Shown: positions 10,102 to 19,339, counted from the stretch's first letter. The stretch is 62,048 bases of DNA from Collinsella aerofaciens (GCA_030826265.1 JAPJOH010000013.1:1-62048), one strand, 5' to 3'. Program-made: numbers and translations. The notes: generated from the sequence alone by a model not told the origin.

Positions 10102-11112
10102 ATGGCTCGCGAGAGTGCTCGTTCTAAGGATACGGCTAAGCCTGGCATCAAGGAAGTTGCGGCGGTGGCGGGGGTTTCGCCTACTACGGTATCTCGCGTG
10201 CTTAATAATCGCGGCTATATTAGCCAAGAGACCCGCGATAAGGTCCATGCCGCGATGAAGCGCATCAACTATACGCCCAACGATATCGCCCGTGCCATGC
10301 TCAACGGTCGCCTGAATCTTATCGGTATGATCGTCCCCTATGTCAGCAGTCCGTTTCATGCCCAAGTGGTTCAAGTCATTGAGCATACCCTGGCCGAAAA
10401 CGGTTTTAAGATGCTGCTGTGCAATAGCGCCAATCGACCCGAGCTTGAGCGCTCTTATATCGACATGCTTCGACGCAATATGGTTGATGGCGTCATCGTC
10501 AACTCGCTTAATATCGGTGCCGAGGCGTATGCCGAGATGGGCTTGAGTCTGGTTGGTATCGACTGCGACCTTGGCGAAGCCTCTGTTCAGATTGCGAGCG
10601 ACAGCTATAGCATCGGCGAACTTGCCACGCGTCGCCTGATCGATGACGGATGTTCACGCATCCTGTGCCTGCGCAGCAATAGCCGCATGCGCATGCCTGC
10701 CAATAAGCGTACCGATGCCTACCTCGATGTTGTTGAGCAGGCCGGTTTGCCCGCGCTTGTCCGTGAGGTTGAGTTCGTTAAGCCCGACGACGAAAAGAGC
10801 GCGGTCGTTGCGAAGATCCTCGATGAGAACCCCGATATTGACGGCATCTTTGCGGGAGACGACACGATGGCGGCTATCTGTCTTAACGTGATGAAGCAGC
10901 GCGGCTTGAGCGCTCCGGGCGATATTAAGGTCGTGGGCGCGGATGGTGCCCGCCGCACTATGACGTTTATGCCTGACTTAACAACCGTACGCCAAGATAT
11001 CGATCGCATCGGAGAGCTCGCGGCGCAATCCATCATTGCTCTTATTAACGGCGAAAAGCCCGAATCGAATATCAAGCTCCCCGTTGAACTCATTGAGGGT
11101 AAAACCGCGTAG
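10102..11112 (+). CDS. LacI-family transcriptional regulator of the fructoside locus
   Basis: This 336-aa protein has an N-terminal helix-turn-helix (IKEVAAVAGVSPTTVSRVLNN, residues about 18-38) and hinge, followed by a periplasmic-binding-like effector domain. The ATG at 10102 is chosen over 10081 because GGGGGAGG lies just before it. It is upstream of two GH32 enzymes and a PTS permease. LacI-type operators sit in front of the first GH32 gene and near its own start, so it is probably an autoregulated repressor of sucrose or fructoside use. The inducer is unknown. Confidence 0.92.
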   Translation: MARESARSKDTAKPGIKEVAAVAGVSPTTVSRVLNNRGYISQETRDKVHAAMKRINYTPNDIARAMLNGRLNLIGMIVPYVSSPFHAQVVQVIEHTLAENGFKMLLCNSANRPELERSYIDMLRRNMVDGVIVNSLNIGAEAYAEMGLSLVGIDCDLGEASVQIASDSYSIGELATRRLIDDGCSRILCLRSNSRMRMPANKRTDAYLDVVEQAGLPALVREVEFVKPDDEKSAVVAKILDENPDIDGIFAGDDTMAAICLNVMKQRGLSAPGDIKVVGADGARRTMTFMPDLTTVRQDIDRIGELAAQSIIALINGEKPESNIKLPVELIEGKTA

Positions 11113-11165
11113 TTCATCCCGTGCCAAAAGAATTCCTCAAACACCTCTGATGACCGTTCGCCGGC

Positions 11166-11180
11166 ATATGTCAACCGTTT
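11166..11180 (-). promoter_or_regulatory. LacI-type operator, inverted copy
   Basis: ATATGTCAACCGTTT is the exact reverse complement of the operator at 11236-11250. It lies 56-70 bp upstream of that copy and could support repressor looping. Confidence 0.65.
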
Positions 11181-11218
11181 GCCGACGACTGGAACTGCGA
11201 AAAGACGTATTGGTGTGA

Positions 11219-11253
11219 AAACGTTTGACATATGAAAACGGTTGACATATCTT
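11219..11253 (+). promoter_or_regulatory. Tandem LacI-type operators overlapping the GH32/PTS promoter
   Basis: AAACGTTTGACATAT (11219-11233) and AAACGGTTGACATAT (11236-11250) are 17 bp apart start to start. TTGACA at 11225-11230 and TATCTT at 11248-11253, 17 bp apart, form a good promoter inside the operators, so a bound repressor would block RNA polymerase. The remaining gap 11113-11296 has no gene. Confidence 0.75.
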
Positions 11254-11296
11254 GCAGTTGTACCGAGTTAGTATCTCGTGAGAAAGGAAGTCTCGG

Positions 11297-12679
11297 ATGC
11301 ACAAGGTGTATTACCAGCCTGAGGGAATTTGGGTAGGCGACATCATGCCGTACGGCGAGGACGGCACGTTCTATCTCTATCATCAGCGTGACACGCGAAA
11401 CCCCGGACCTTTCGGAGAGCCGTTTGGCTGGGCACTCGCGACAACCAAGGACTTCGTCAATTACAAAGACTTTGGCGAGAGCCTTGAGCGTGGCGGCGAC
11501 GAGGAAGTCGACCAGTATGTTTATGCCGGCACGGTGTTTAAGGTGGGCGACAAGTACCATGCGCTCTACACTGGTTGCAATCGCGATAAGGTCAAGGCAC
11601 GCTTGATGAAGCAGGTTCTTCTTCACGCAACGAGTGACGACGCCGTCAAGTGGGAGAAGAACATCGCCGAGACGCTGCTTCCGCCCCAGGAGGGTTACGA
11701 TGACCGCAACTGGCGCGATCCCTTTGTGCTTTGGGATGAGGAGAACGAAGAGTACATGCTCATCCTCGGCACGCGTGTGGGCGAGGACAAGCGTCTGATG
11801 ACCGGTCGTCTGGTCAAGTTCACCTCCAAGGACCTGGATACCTGGGAGTTCCAGGGCGACTGGTGGAATCCGGGCCTGTACACCATGTTCGAGATGCCTG
11901 ATCTCTTTAAGATGGGCGACTGGTGGTATCTGGTGTTCTCCGAGTACAGTGATGGCAACAAGACCCGTTACCGCATGTCTCGCTCTATCAACGGTCCTTG
12001 GATCACTCCTGCGGACGATTCCTTCGATGGCCGCGCGTACTATGCCGCGCGTACCGCATTTGATGGTGAGCGCCGCGTTCTCTTTGGTTGGGTTCCTACG
12101 CGTGACGAGGGCGGTGACCCCAGCTCTTACCTGTGGGGTGGCACCTTTATGCCCCTCGAGATCGTTCAGCGTGCCGACGGAACGCTCGGCACCAAGCTCC
12201 CCGACAGCATGCTTGGCGCCTTTGGCGAGGGCAAGGCTGTCGAGACCTTTGAGCTTTCCTGCGAGTCGGGCAAGGTCGAGCAGGTGCTCGCCGCGGATGC
12301 CGGCTCCACCTACTTGCTCGATGCCGACATTGAGCTCGGCGGTAACGCTGCCGGCTTCTCGGTCAAGTTCGCCGAGGACGCCGAGACTGGTCTTTCCTAT
12401 GAGTTCCGCGCCAACCTGCGCGAGGGCAAGCTCGAGTTCACGCCGGCTCCCCAGTACCCGTGGTTCCAGGTCAACAACATGGGCCTCGAGCGTCCGTTGT
12501 TCTTTAAGGGCGAGGGCACTCACCATGTGCGTATGGTCGTCGACGACGACATCGCGACCATCTTTGTCGATGATGTTGCGCTCAACGCTCGCTTCTGCAA
12601 CAAGCAGGGCCAGGGTGTGGCGCTTACCGTCACCGACGGTGCGCTCAAGTGCGCAAACGCAACGATCGCGTCTCTGTAG
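11297..12679 (+). CDS. GH32-family glycoside hydrolase with atypical nucleophile motif
   Basis: This 460-aa protein has a five-bladed beta-propeller GH32 domain and a C-terminal beta-sandwich (about residue 320 on). The nucleophile motif is WVGDIMP instead of WMNDPNG, keeping the Asp. RDP is present in NWRDPFV, and the acid/base Glu is in EMPDLF, where the usual Cys is Met. It should cleave beta-fructosides or a phosphorylated fructoside, probably in the cytosol because no signal peptide is seen. It is the first gene under the LacI operators, 45 nt before the PTS gene. Exact substrate unknown. Confidence 0.85.
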   Translation: MHKVYYQPEGIWVGDIMPYGEDGTFYLYHQRDTRNPGPFGEPFGWALATTKDFVNYKDFGESLERGGDEEVDQYVYAGTVFKVGDKYHALYTGCNRDKVKARLMKQVLLHATSDDAVKWEKNIAETLLPPQEGYDDRNWRDPFVLWDEENEEYMLILGTRVGEDKRLMTGRLVKFTSKDLDTWEFQGDWWNPGLYTMFEMPDLFKMGDWWYLVFSEYSDGNKTRYRMSRSINGPWITPADDSFDGRAYYAARTAFDGERRVLFGWVPTRDEGGDPSSYLWGGTFMPLEIVQRADGTLGTKLPDSMLGAFGEGKAVETFELSCESGKVEQVLAADAGSTYLLDADIELGGNAAGFSVKFAEDAETGLSYEFRANLREGKLEFTPAPQYPWFQVNNMGLERPLFFKGEGTHHVRMVVDDDIATIFVDDVALNARFCNKQGQGVALTVTDGALKCANATIASL

Positions 12680-12724
12680 CGGCAACGAACCGTTTTATGA
12701 TTTAGAAAAGGAATGGAGAGGAAC

Positions 12725-14176
12725 ATGGACTACAAGGCAGTGTCCCAGCAAGTCGTCGACAACGTCGGCGGACTGGAGAACATCGAGGGCGCCACGCATT
12801 GCGTGACCCGTCTGCGTCTGGTGCTCAAGGATACGAGCAAATACAACAAGGCCGAGCTCGAGAACATCGATGGCGTCAAGGGCGTGCTGTACAACAGCGG
12901 CCAGCTCATGATCATCTTCGGTACCGGTACCGTCAACAAGGTTTACGATGAGTTTATGGCTCTGACGGGCGTTAAGGAGATCAGTGCTTCCGAGGTCAAG
13001 GGCGCCGAGGCGGACAAGAAGGGCAAGTTCTTCTCGGTCCTCAAGGTATTCTCGGACATCTTTATCCCCATCATTCCCGCCTTCGTCGGCGCTGCAATCA
13101 TCATCGGCCTTAAGTCGCTGATCGTTGCCAACGGCCTCTTTGGCATGGAGGGCAGCCTCGCCGATCACAGCGAGTTCCTCAAGAACCTCGCAAGCTTCTT
13201 TGCCATTATCGCCACCACGTTCGACTACCTGCCTGTCCTGGTTATGTACAGCGCGGTCAAGCGTTTTGGCGGTAACCCGATCCTGGGCATCCTCGTCGGT
13301 ATCGTCATGGTTCACCCGAGCCTTATGAACCGCAACATGTTCGTTATGGACCCGACGGGTGCTGAGTACTGGAACTTCGGTCCGCTATCCATTCCCATGG
13401 TTGCTTTCCAGGGCGGTGTGTTCCCCGCAATCCTGACTGCCTGGTTTATGGCCAAGGTCGAGAAGATTGCCCAGAAGTACATCCCCGAGGTCGTTTCGTT
13501 CGTCTTTGTCCCGACCGTTACCCTGATTCTTGCTAACGTTGCCCTGTTCACCGTGTTCGGCCCGCTCGGCAACCTGATCGGTGACGTCCTCGCCGGCGTA
13601 ATCGATATCCTGTACAACAGGATGGGCGTCTTTGGTGCCTTTGTCTTCGCCGCGTTCCTGCAGCCGCTCGTCGTTACCGGTACGCATCAGTTCATCCAGG
13701 GTATCGAGGCAAACCTTGTTGCCACGACTGGCTTCAACTACATCCAGGCCATCTGGTCGGTTTCCATCATCGCCCAGGGCGGCGGCGCCATCGGTATGTA
13801 CCTCATTCACAAGAAGCACTCCAAAGAGCGCAACATCTGCATGTCGTCCTTTATCCCGACGCTGGTCGGAATCTCCGAGCCCGCTATCTTTGCTGCAAAC
13901 ATGCGCTATTCGATCATTCCGTTCATCTGCGCATGCATCGGTGCAGGCTGCGGCGGTGCCTTCGTCAAGCTCTTTGAGGTGCGCGCTATCGGTCAGGGTC
14001 TGACCGGCGTGCTTGGCCTGCTCATCGTCACGCCCGAGACCCTCGTGTGGTATGTGGCTGGCAATCTCATCGCCTTTATCGTGCCGATCGTCTTGATCTT
14101 TGCCTACAACAAGGCAAAGGGCGTGCCGACCACCGATGAAGAGGGCGCTGGCGCTGGCTTCGACGTTAGCTTCTAG
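12725..14176 (+). CDS. PTS EIIBC permease, sucrose/beta-glucoside class
   Basis: This 483-aa protein has an N-terminal EIIB domain with phosphorylated Cys26 in HCVTRLRL and an EIIC membrane domain from about residue 105 with roughly ten helices. There is no EIIA domain, so it must borrow one. It should import and phosphorylate sucrose or a related fructoside for the flanking GH32 enzymes. The start at 12725 follows GGAGAGG. An ATG at 12713 would overlap that site. It is probably co-transcribed with the upstream GH32 gene. Confidence 0.9.
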   Translation: MDYKAVSQQVVDNVGGLENIEGATHCVTRLRLVLKDTSKYNKAELENIDGVKGVLYNSGQLMIIFGTGTVNKVYDEFMALTGVKEISASEVKGAEADKKGKFFSVLKVFSDIFIPIIPAFVGAAIIIGLKSLIVANGLFGMEGSLADHSEFLKNLASFFAIIATTFDYLPVLVMYSAVKRFGGNPILGILVGIVMVHPSLMNRNMFVMDPTGAEYWNFGPLSIPMVAFQGGVFPAILTAWFMAKVEKIAQKYIPEVVSFVFVPTVTLILANVALFTVFGPLGNLIGDVLAGVIDILYNRMGVFGAFVFAAFLQPLVVTGTHQFIQGIEANLVATTGFNYIQAIWSVSIIAQGGGAIGMYLIHKKHSKERNICMSSFIPTLVGISEPAIFAANMRYSIIPFICACIGAGCGGAFVKLFEVRAIGQGLTGVLGLLIVTPETLVWYVAGNLIAFIVPIVLIFAYNKAKGVPTTDEEGAGAGFDVSF

Positions 14177-14215
14177 TTGAGCCGTTCAGTGTAATCTGAG
14201 GATAAGTCCATTTGA

Positions 14216-14253
14216 GGAAGGGCGTTCGACTCGTGTGAGTCGAGCGTCCTTCC
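14216..14253 (+). terminator. 17-bp hairpin between PTS gene and second GH32 gene
   Basis: Arms 14216-14232 and 14237-14253 pair fully if two G-U pairs are allowed, around a GTGT loop. No T tract follows, so partial termination or mRNA processing is more likely than a complete stop. Confidence 0.6.
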
Positions 14254-14277
14254 CCATAGACGAGAAAGTCAACGGCG

Positions 14278-15720
14278 ATGTTAAATCAAAAAAACAAGGT
14301 GACACGCGCGGACTATGAGCAGTGGCGTGTCGGACAGGATGAGACGGCGGCTCGCATCGCGTCCGACCCCGATAGGCTTCTGTTCCATGTGGAGCCTGAG
14401 CTTGGCTGGCTCAACGACCCCAACGGTTTGGTTCAGATTGGTGATACGTATCACATCTATCATCAATACGATCCGTTCGATGCTGCGCATGGCGGTCCAG
14501 TGCTTTGGAACCATCTGACGACAAAGGATTTTGTGACGTACGAGAATCACGGCCCCGTGCTGTTCCCCGATTCCGATTTGGATTCGAGCGGAGCGTATTC
14601 TGGTTCTGCCTTTGTACGTGATGGCAAGATTCACTACTTCTATACCGGCAACGTCAAGCATTTTGACCGCGATGATTACGACTACGTGTTGACGGGCCGT
14701 GAGCAAAACCAGATTCATATGGTTGCCGAGAATCCCGACGAATTGGGCGAGAAGCGCATGGCTGTTGGATCAGTCGATTACCCCGACGATATCGGTACGC
14801 ACGTGCGCGACCCCAAGATCCTTGAGCACGATGGTATCTACTACATGGTTCTGGGCGCTCGTACGAAAGACGACCGTGGCTGCGTGCTTGTCTATACTTC
14901 GCGTGATTTAGGGGTCTGGAGCTATGCGACGCGCATTGAGCTGGGCGAGAAGTTTGGCTTTATGTGGGAGTGCCCTGATCTGTTTGAGCTTGATGGCGAG
15001 CTTATTCTCGTTTGCTGTCCGCAGGGTGTGCCTGCCGATGGTTGGCGTTACCGCAATCCGCATCAGTGCGTGTGGTTCCCCATCGAGGCCGATTGGGAGG
15101 CGCCGAGCTTTAAAATCGTCGGGAAGGGCATGCCCCCGATGGTCGATGCCGGTTTTGATTTCTATGCTCCGCAGTCCTTTGAGGATGCTGCAGGCCGGCG
15201 ATTGATGATCGGATGGTCGGGTTGCCCCGATGCGACGGCGGAAAACCCGACGGTGGCGCGCGGGTGGCAGTGCGCGTTGACGGTGCCGCGAGAGCTGAGC
15301 ATGCGCGATGGTAAGCTCTGCCAGCAGCCGGCGCACGAGATTGAGAGGATGCGCGGCGACTGCGTTCGCACGACAGGCGGTGAAACCGTTGAGGAGCCGG
15401 GCCGCCTGTTTGATCTCGTGGTTTCCTGTGAGGGCGCCAAGATGGTTGAGCTCGAGATTCGCAAGGGTGTCTTTGTGCGCTATGCGGACGGGATGCTTAC
15501 CCTCGACATGGGTGACGAAGGCTATGGGCGCGACCAGAGGTCGATTGAGCTCGGCGAGCTTCGCGACCTGCGCGTGCTTTCGGACACTACGATGGTCGAG
15601 ATTTTTGCCAACGGCGGTGAGGCGGCACTTACGAGCCGTACCTATTCGTCGGCGGTTCCGGCGATGGCGCTGCACGCCGAGGGCGCGGCGTCGATGGATT
15701 TCTACCGCCTCGCTCATTAA
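14278..15720 (+). CDS. scrB: Sucrose-6-phosphate hydrolase / beta-fructofuranosidase (GH32)
   Basis: This 480-aa canonical GH32 enzyme has the nucleophile in WLNDPNG (about residue 42), transition-state stabiliser in VRDPK, and acid/base Glu in ECPDLF. A C-terminal beta-sandwich follows. There is no signal peptide, so it most likely splits sucrose-6-phosphate made by the PTS permease into glucose-6-phosphate and fructose. The ribosome-binding site is weak. It shares the locus with the divergent GH32 at 11297. The two paralogues probably differ in linkage or chain-length preference. Confidence 0.9.
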   Translation: MLNQKNKVTRADYEQWRVGQDETAARIASDPDRLLFHVEPELGWLNDPNGLVQIGDTYHIYHQYDPFDAAHGGPVLWNHLTTKDFVTYENHGPVLFPDSDLDSSGAYSGSAFVRDGKIHYFYTGNVKHFDRDDYDYVLTGREQNQIHMVAENPDELGEKRMAVGSVDYPDDIGTHVRDPKILEHDGIYYMVLGARTKDDRGCVLVYTSRDLGVWSYATRIELGEKFGFMWECPDLFELDGELILVCCPQGVPADGWRYRNPHQCVWFPIEADWEAPSFKIVGKGMPPMVDAGFDFYAPQSFEDAAGRRLMIGWSGCPDATAENPTVARGWQCALTVPRELSMRDGKLCQQPAHEIERMRGDCVRTTGGETVEEPGRLFDLVVSCEGAKMVELEIRKGVFVRYADGMLTLDMGDEGYGRDQRSIELGELRDLRVLSDTTMVEIFANGGEAALTSRTYSSAVPAMALHAEGAASMDFYRLAH

Positions 15721-15872
15721 CCGTGCATGGAGCACGATTGGACTTGTTGGGCGGAATGTGTCGCAGTTGCCGCGGCCAACTACCGTTTATCGCGTATAGC
15801 GACCGTTTGCGGAATAAGTAACACTCCTTAATAAACCGTGTAAAATCTCAGTTAAGCACGGAGTTTTCCAGG

Positions 15873-15911
15873 GAGACGCTGTCCTTTGTTATGTGCAAAG
15901 GGCGGCGTCTC
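15873..15911 (+). terminator. Hairpin in the scrB-degV gap
   Basis: Arms 15873-15888 and 15896-15911 pair over 16 bp with two G-U pairs and are followed by TTTGGCGCTT. It is about 150 bp after scrB and could be its terminator or the 3' end of a small RNA. The rest of 15721-15995 shows nothing recognisable. Confidence 0.5.
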
Positions 15912-15995
15912 TTTGGCGCTTAGATGCCGTTGTGCAACAGCGCGACGCGCGTGTCATGTATTGAAAAGCCAATGTCGAGATGGGTCGTGATAAGA

Positions 15996-16850
15996 ATGGG
16001 CAAGTATGTAATCGTGGTTGAGTCTGGGTCGGATGTAACGCCGGAGCTCTGCGAGCGCTACGGCATCGTGCGCGTGCCCATGCATGTCACGATTGGTGAC
16101 GAGACCGTCGAGGACGGCTCGATCGATCCGCTCGAGATTTATTCGCGCTGCAACGAGTTTGGTGTGATGCCCAAGACCAGTGGCTGTTCGCCAGCGGATT
16201 TTGCGCATGTGTACGACCGCATCCATGCCGAGCAACCCGACGCGACTATTTTGCATCTTGCATATTCCGAGGCCACGACCTGTTCGCATCAGTCCTCCAA
16301 GATTGCGGCTAAGGGCCGCGACTACGTATTCTCCATGGATACGCGTTTTGTCTCGGTGGGCCAGTCGCTCGTTGCCGTCGAGACCGCCAAATACATCGAG
16401 GCTCACCCCGATGCCACCGTCGACGAAATTTTCGCCTTCACCAATTCGGTGATGGACCGTGTGCTGCTGGGCTTTGTTCCTACCGACCTAGCCTTCCTTA
16501 AGGCGGGAGGTCGTCTGTCCAACGTGGCATTCCTTGGCGCCCACCTGCTCAAGATTAAGCCCTGCATTGAGGTGACGGGCGGTAAGTTTGTGGCGACCAA
16601 GAAGTTCCGCGGCTCTATGCTCAAGTGCGCCCGCGCCTTTATTGACCACATGGTTGCGAAGGGCGAGATTGACTACTCGCACATTGGCCTGGCGTATTCG
16701 GTAGGCCTTTCCCAGGAGCTGCGCGACGACATGGAAGTCTATGCGCACGACCTGGGCTTTAAAGACGTTACCTGGACTCAGGTCGGCGGTGTCATCTCGA
16801 GCCATTGCGGCCCGACCGCCTTCGGTGCGGTGCTCACGCTCAAGGCGTAA
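15996..16850 (+). CDS. DegV-family fatty-acid-binding protein
   Basis: This 284-aa protein has the DegV fold: VIVVESGSDVTPELCERYGI at the N-terminus, the TSGCSPADF segment, and GRLSNVAFLG in the middle. DegV/FakB proteins bind a fatty acid and present it to the FakA kinase. No FakA is nearby. The start at 15996 begins directly at the conserved strand. An earlier ATG at 15924 would add 24 unlikely residues. The true start and the lipid ligand remain uncertain. Confidence 0.85.
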   Translation: MGKYVIVVESGSDVTPELCERYGIVRVPMHVTIGDETVEDGSIDPLEIYSRCNEFGVMPKTSGCSPADFAHVYDRIHAEQPDATILHLAYSEATTCSHQSSKIAAKGRDYVFSMDTRFVSVGQSLVAVETAKYIEAHPDATVDEIFAFTNSVMDRVLLGFVPTDLAFLKAGGRLSNVAFLGAHLLKIKPCIEVTGGKFVATKKFRGSMLKCARAFIDHMVAKGEIDYSHIGLAYSVGLSQELRDDMEVYAHDLGFKDVTWTQVGGVISSHCGPTAFGAVLTLKA

Positions 16851-16928
16851 AGGCTGTAGGCGAGCATTCTTCGCCTTCACATCTCGACATGGGCTCCCGT
16901 CACGGTAATGGGGGATAGATTAAAACGT

Positions 16929-16977
16929 GCCATTCTAGCCCGAGACGTTTAAACGCAAACGTATGGGCTAGAATGGC
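16929..16977 (+). promoter_or_regulatory. Nested perfect inverted repeat upstream of pflA
   Basis: GCCATTCTAGCCC (16929-16941) and GGGCTAGAATGGC (16965-16977) pair perfectly. Inside, ACGTTT and AAACGT pair again around AAACGC. It ends 46 bp before the pflA start and 78 bp after degV, so it may terminate degV or regulate pflA. Confidence 0.6.
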
Positions 16978-17023
16978 TCTGGCATTTATGTAGCTAAAAT
17001 CAAAGAGAGGCAAGGTAGCGGGA

Positions 17024-17842
17024 ATGGCTGAGATGACGCTCGAGGGTGTGGACGCTCGTCCTGAGGACTCCGCGTTTGCCCTGGGCCGCGTGCATTCGAT
17101 TGAGACGATGGGAACGGTCGATGGACCCGGCATCCGCTTTGTGGTGTTTGTTCAGGGCTGCCCCATGCGTTGTGCGTATTGCCACAACCCCGATACCTGG
17201 TCGGTTAACGGCGGCACCATGGTGACCGTCGAGCACCTGATGGACGAGTTTCAGAGCAACCATGAGTTTTACCGCAGCGGTGGTATTACGGTATCCGGCG
17301 GCGAGCCGCTCCTGCAGCCTGAGTTCTTGGCCGACCTGTTCCGCGCCATGCACAATAACCCCGACGGCCGCGTGCATACCTGCTTGGATAGCTGCGGCTA
17401 TGCGTTCGATCCCGCGCATCCCGAGAAGTTCGACGCCGTACTCAACGAGACCGATATGGTGCTGCTCGACATTAAACACGCCGATCCCGTCGAGCATAAA
17501 AAGCTGACCGGTTGCGATCCCGCACGTATTCTGGCGTTTGGTGATGAGCTCGCGCGTCGCAAGATTAAGGTTGTTATTCGCCACGTGGTAGTGCCGGGTA
17601 TTACCGATACGGTGGAGGAGTGCGAGGCGCTCGGTCGCTTGATTGCCCCGTGGCATAACGTGGTCGGCCTGGAGATGCTGCCGTATCACACGATGGGTGT
17701 CGTCAAGTACGAGCAACTGGGCATTCCCTATAAGCTCGAGGGCGTGCCCCAGATGGATACCGCGCGCATGCCCGAGCTGCGCAATGCCGTTATGGCCGGT
17801 ATGAAAAAGCGCCGTGCGGAGCTCAGGTCGGCCATCGGCTAA
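17024..17842 (+). CDS. pflA: Pyruvate formate-lyase activating enzyme
   Basis: This 272-aa radical SAM enzyme has the [4Fe-4S] motif CPMRCAYCHNPDTW (about residues 46-59) and the SAM-binding SGGEPLLQPEF. It abstracts a hydrogen from the radical Gly of pyruvate formate-lyase. Here the target would be Gly58 of the separate 83-aa subunit. It is 7 kb away from the pfl genes, separated by the fructoside locus, so its expression may be tuned separately. An unusual nested repeat lies just upstream. Confidence 0.94.
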   Translation: MAEMTLEGVDARPEDSAFALGRVHSIETMGTVDGPGIRFVVFVQGCPMRCAYCHNPDTWSVNGGTMVTVEHLMDEFQSNHEFYRSGGITVSGGEPLLQPEFLADLFRAMHNNPDGRVHTCLDSCGYAFDPAHPEKFDAVLNETDMVLLDIKHADPVEHKKLTGCDPARILAFGDELARRKIKVVIRHVVVPGITDTVEECEALGRLIAPWHNVVGLEMLPYHTMGVVKYEQLGIPYKLEGVPQMDTARMPELRNAVMAGMKKRRAELRSAIG

Positions 17843-17968
17843 CAAGCCATTTTTGCCCCTTTATGATACCCGAGCTGTACTGGCCTAACGGCTTGGTGCT
17901 GACACGGTTGAGCCAAAATGCTGGTACCATACCGTGGATAAGCAATTTGCACGGATTTGGGGGATGGC

Positions 17969-18709
17969 ATGGCAACCATCGCGATCATAGGCGCACTCGA
18001 AAAAGAGGTTGCGCAGATTAAGGAAGAGCTGAGTGGCACGCATGAGTCGCAAGAGGCGGGCTTGACCGTTGTGAACGGTGGGCTTTCGGGTCTGACAGTA
18101 GTCGCCACGACGGCAGGCATGGGGACCGTGAACGCCGCTGCCGCAACGCAGCATCTCATCAGCAAATACGCCCCGCAGGCCGTTGTGTTTTCGGGCATTG
18201 CGGGCGGCCTAAACCCTAAACTCCATATTAACGACGTGGTTATAGGCAAGTGCCTGCGCTATCTGGATACCGATACGGCACTCATCGCCGAGTCCGCGCC
18301 GGGGCTCGAGGAGTTTGTCTCGACACCGGCGTTGGCTGATGTTGCCGCCGCCGTGCTTGCCGAGCATGGATTTGTGGATGCCTCGGCGGATGAGACTTCT
18401 GCGGAGAAGGACCCCAAGCAGTTCCTGTGTGGCACTATCGCCACGGGTGATCGCTTTGTTACGGGTGACGCCATGCGTAACGCTGCGATTGAGGCCACGC
18501 ATGCCGATTGCGTCGAGATGGAGGGCGCGGCAATTGCGCACATCGCGGCCAAGAATGGTGTCGATTGCCTGGTACTGCGCGCTATCAGCGATAATTGTGA
18601 CGAGGCATATGACGCGTTTTGCGAGCGCGAGTTCGATCTGGACGAGTACGCTCGCACCGCGAGCGGCATCACGCTTGACATCGTTCGTCGTATCGCCGCC
18701 GCGCAATAG
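17969..18709 (+). CDS. mtnN: 5'-methylthioadenosine/S-adenosylhomocysteine nucleosidase
   Basis: This 246-aa enzyme has IAIIGALEKEVAQIK at the N-terminus, FSGIAGGL, the purine-site block VEMEGAAIAHIA, and the catalytic Asp in LRAISDNCDE. It splits MTA and SAH, products of SAM-dependent reactions, in the cytosol. The ATG at 17969 is preferred because GGGGGA lies at the right distance. A TTG 12 nt earlier overlaps that site. Confidence 0.93.
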   Translation: MATIAIIGALEKEVAQIKEELSGTHESQEAGLTVVNGGLSGLTVVATTAGMGTVNAAAATQHLISKYAPQAVVFSGIAGGLNPKLHINDVVIGKCLRYLDTDTALIAESAPGLEEFVSTPALADVAAAVLAEHGFVDASADETSAEKDPKQFLCGTIATGDRFVTGDAMRNAAIEATHADCVEMEGAAIAHIAAKNGVDCLVLRAISDNCDEAYDAFCEREFDLDEYARTASGITLDIVRRIAAAQ

Positions 18710-18748
18710 CACGCCCGTTTTGTAAGAACCTACGACCAAGGAGTGTCC

Positions 18749-19339
18749 ATGGCCGATTCAATTAACTACAAGCTTGCCAAGTTCGTCGCCAGCTACGGCA
18801 AGGTTTCGCAGATTCCCGAGTCAACCTGTCCCGAGGTGAGCTTCGTCGGCCGCTCCAACGTGGGCAAGTCCTCCATCATGAACAAACTCTTTGGCCGCAA
18901 GAACCTGGTCAAGGTTTCGAGCACGCCGGGCAAGACGAGCAACATCAACTTTTTTGAGGCCGACGACGTGCATTTTGTGGACCTGCCGGGCTACGGTTTC
19001 GCCCGTCGTTCCAAGGCCGAGCGCGACCGCTGGGCCGAGCTCATTGGCGATTTCTTTGACTCCGAGCGCAGCTTTAACTTGGTCGTCTCTCTGGTGGATA
19101 TCCGCCACGACCCCAGCAAGCTCGATCACGACATGATTGACTACCTGCAGGGCAACGAGTTCAACTTTATCGTCTGCCTCACCAAGGCCGACAAGCTCAG
19201 CCGCACCCAACAGGCCCGCCAGGCAGCAGCCATCAAAAAGCAGCTCAACGTCCCTGCCGAGAATGTGATCATCACGAGCTCCCAGACCGGCACCGGCATC
19301 GACGAGCTTAAGCGCCGCATTGCCGAGGCCTGCCTCTAG
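18749..19339 (+). CDS. engB: Ribosome-biogenesis GTPase EngB/YihA
   Basis: This 196-aa protein has GTPase motifs G1 GRSNVGKS, G3 DLPGYGFA and G4 TKADKL, as in EngB/YsxC, which helps assemble the large ribosomal subunit. AAGGAG at 18738-18743 sets the ATG at 18749. A GTG at 18743 would lie inside that site. It follows mtnN by 39 bp on the same strand. Confidence 0.94.
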   Translation: MADSINYKLAKFVASYGKVSQIPESTCPEVSFVGRSNVGKSSIMNKLFGRKNLVKVSSTPGKTSNINFFEADDVHFVDLPGYGFARRSKAERDRWAELIGDFFDSERSFNLVVSLVDIRHDPSKLDHDMIDYLQGNEFNFIVCLTKADKLSRTQQARQAAAIKKQLNVPAENVIITSSQTGTGIDELKRRIAEACL

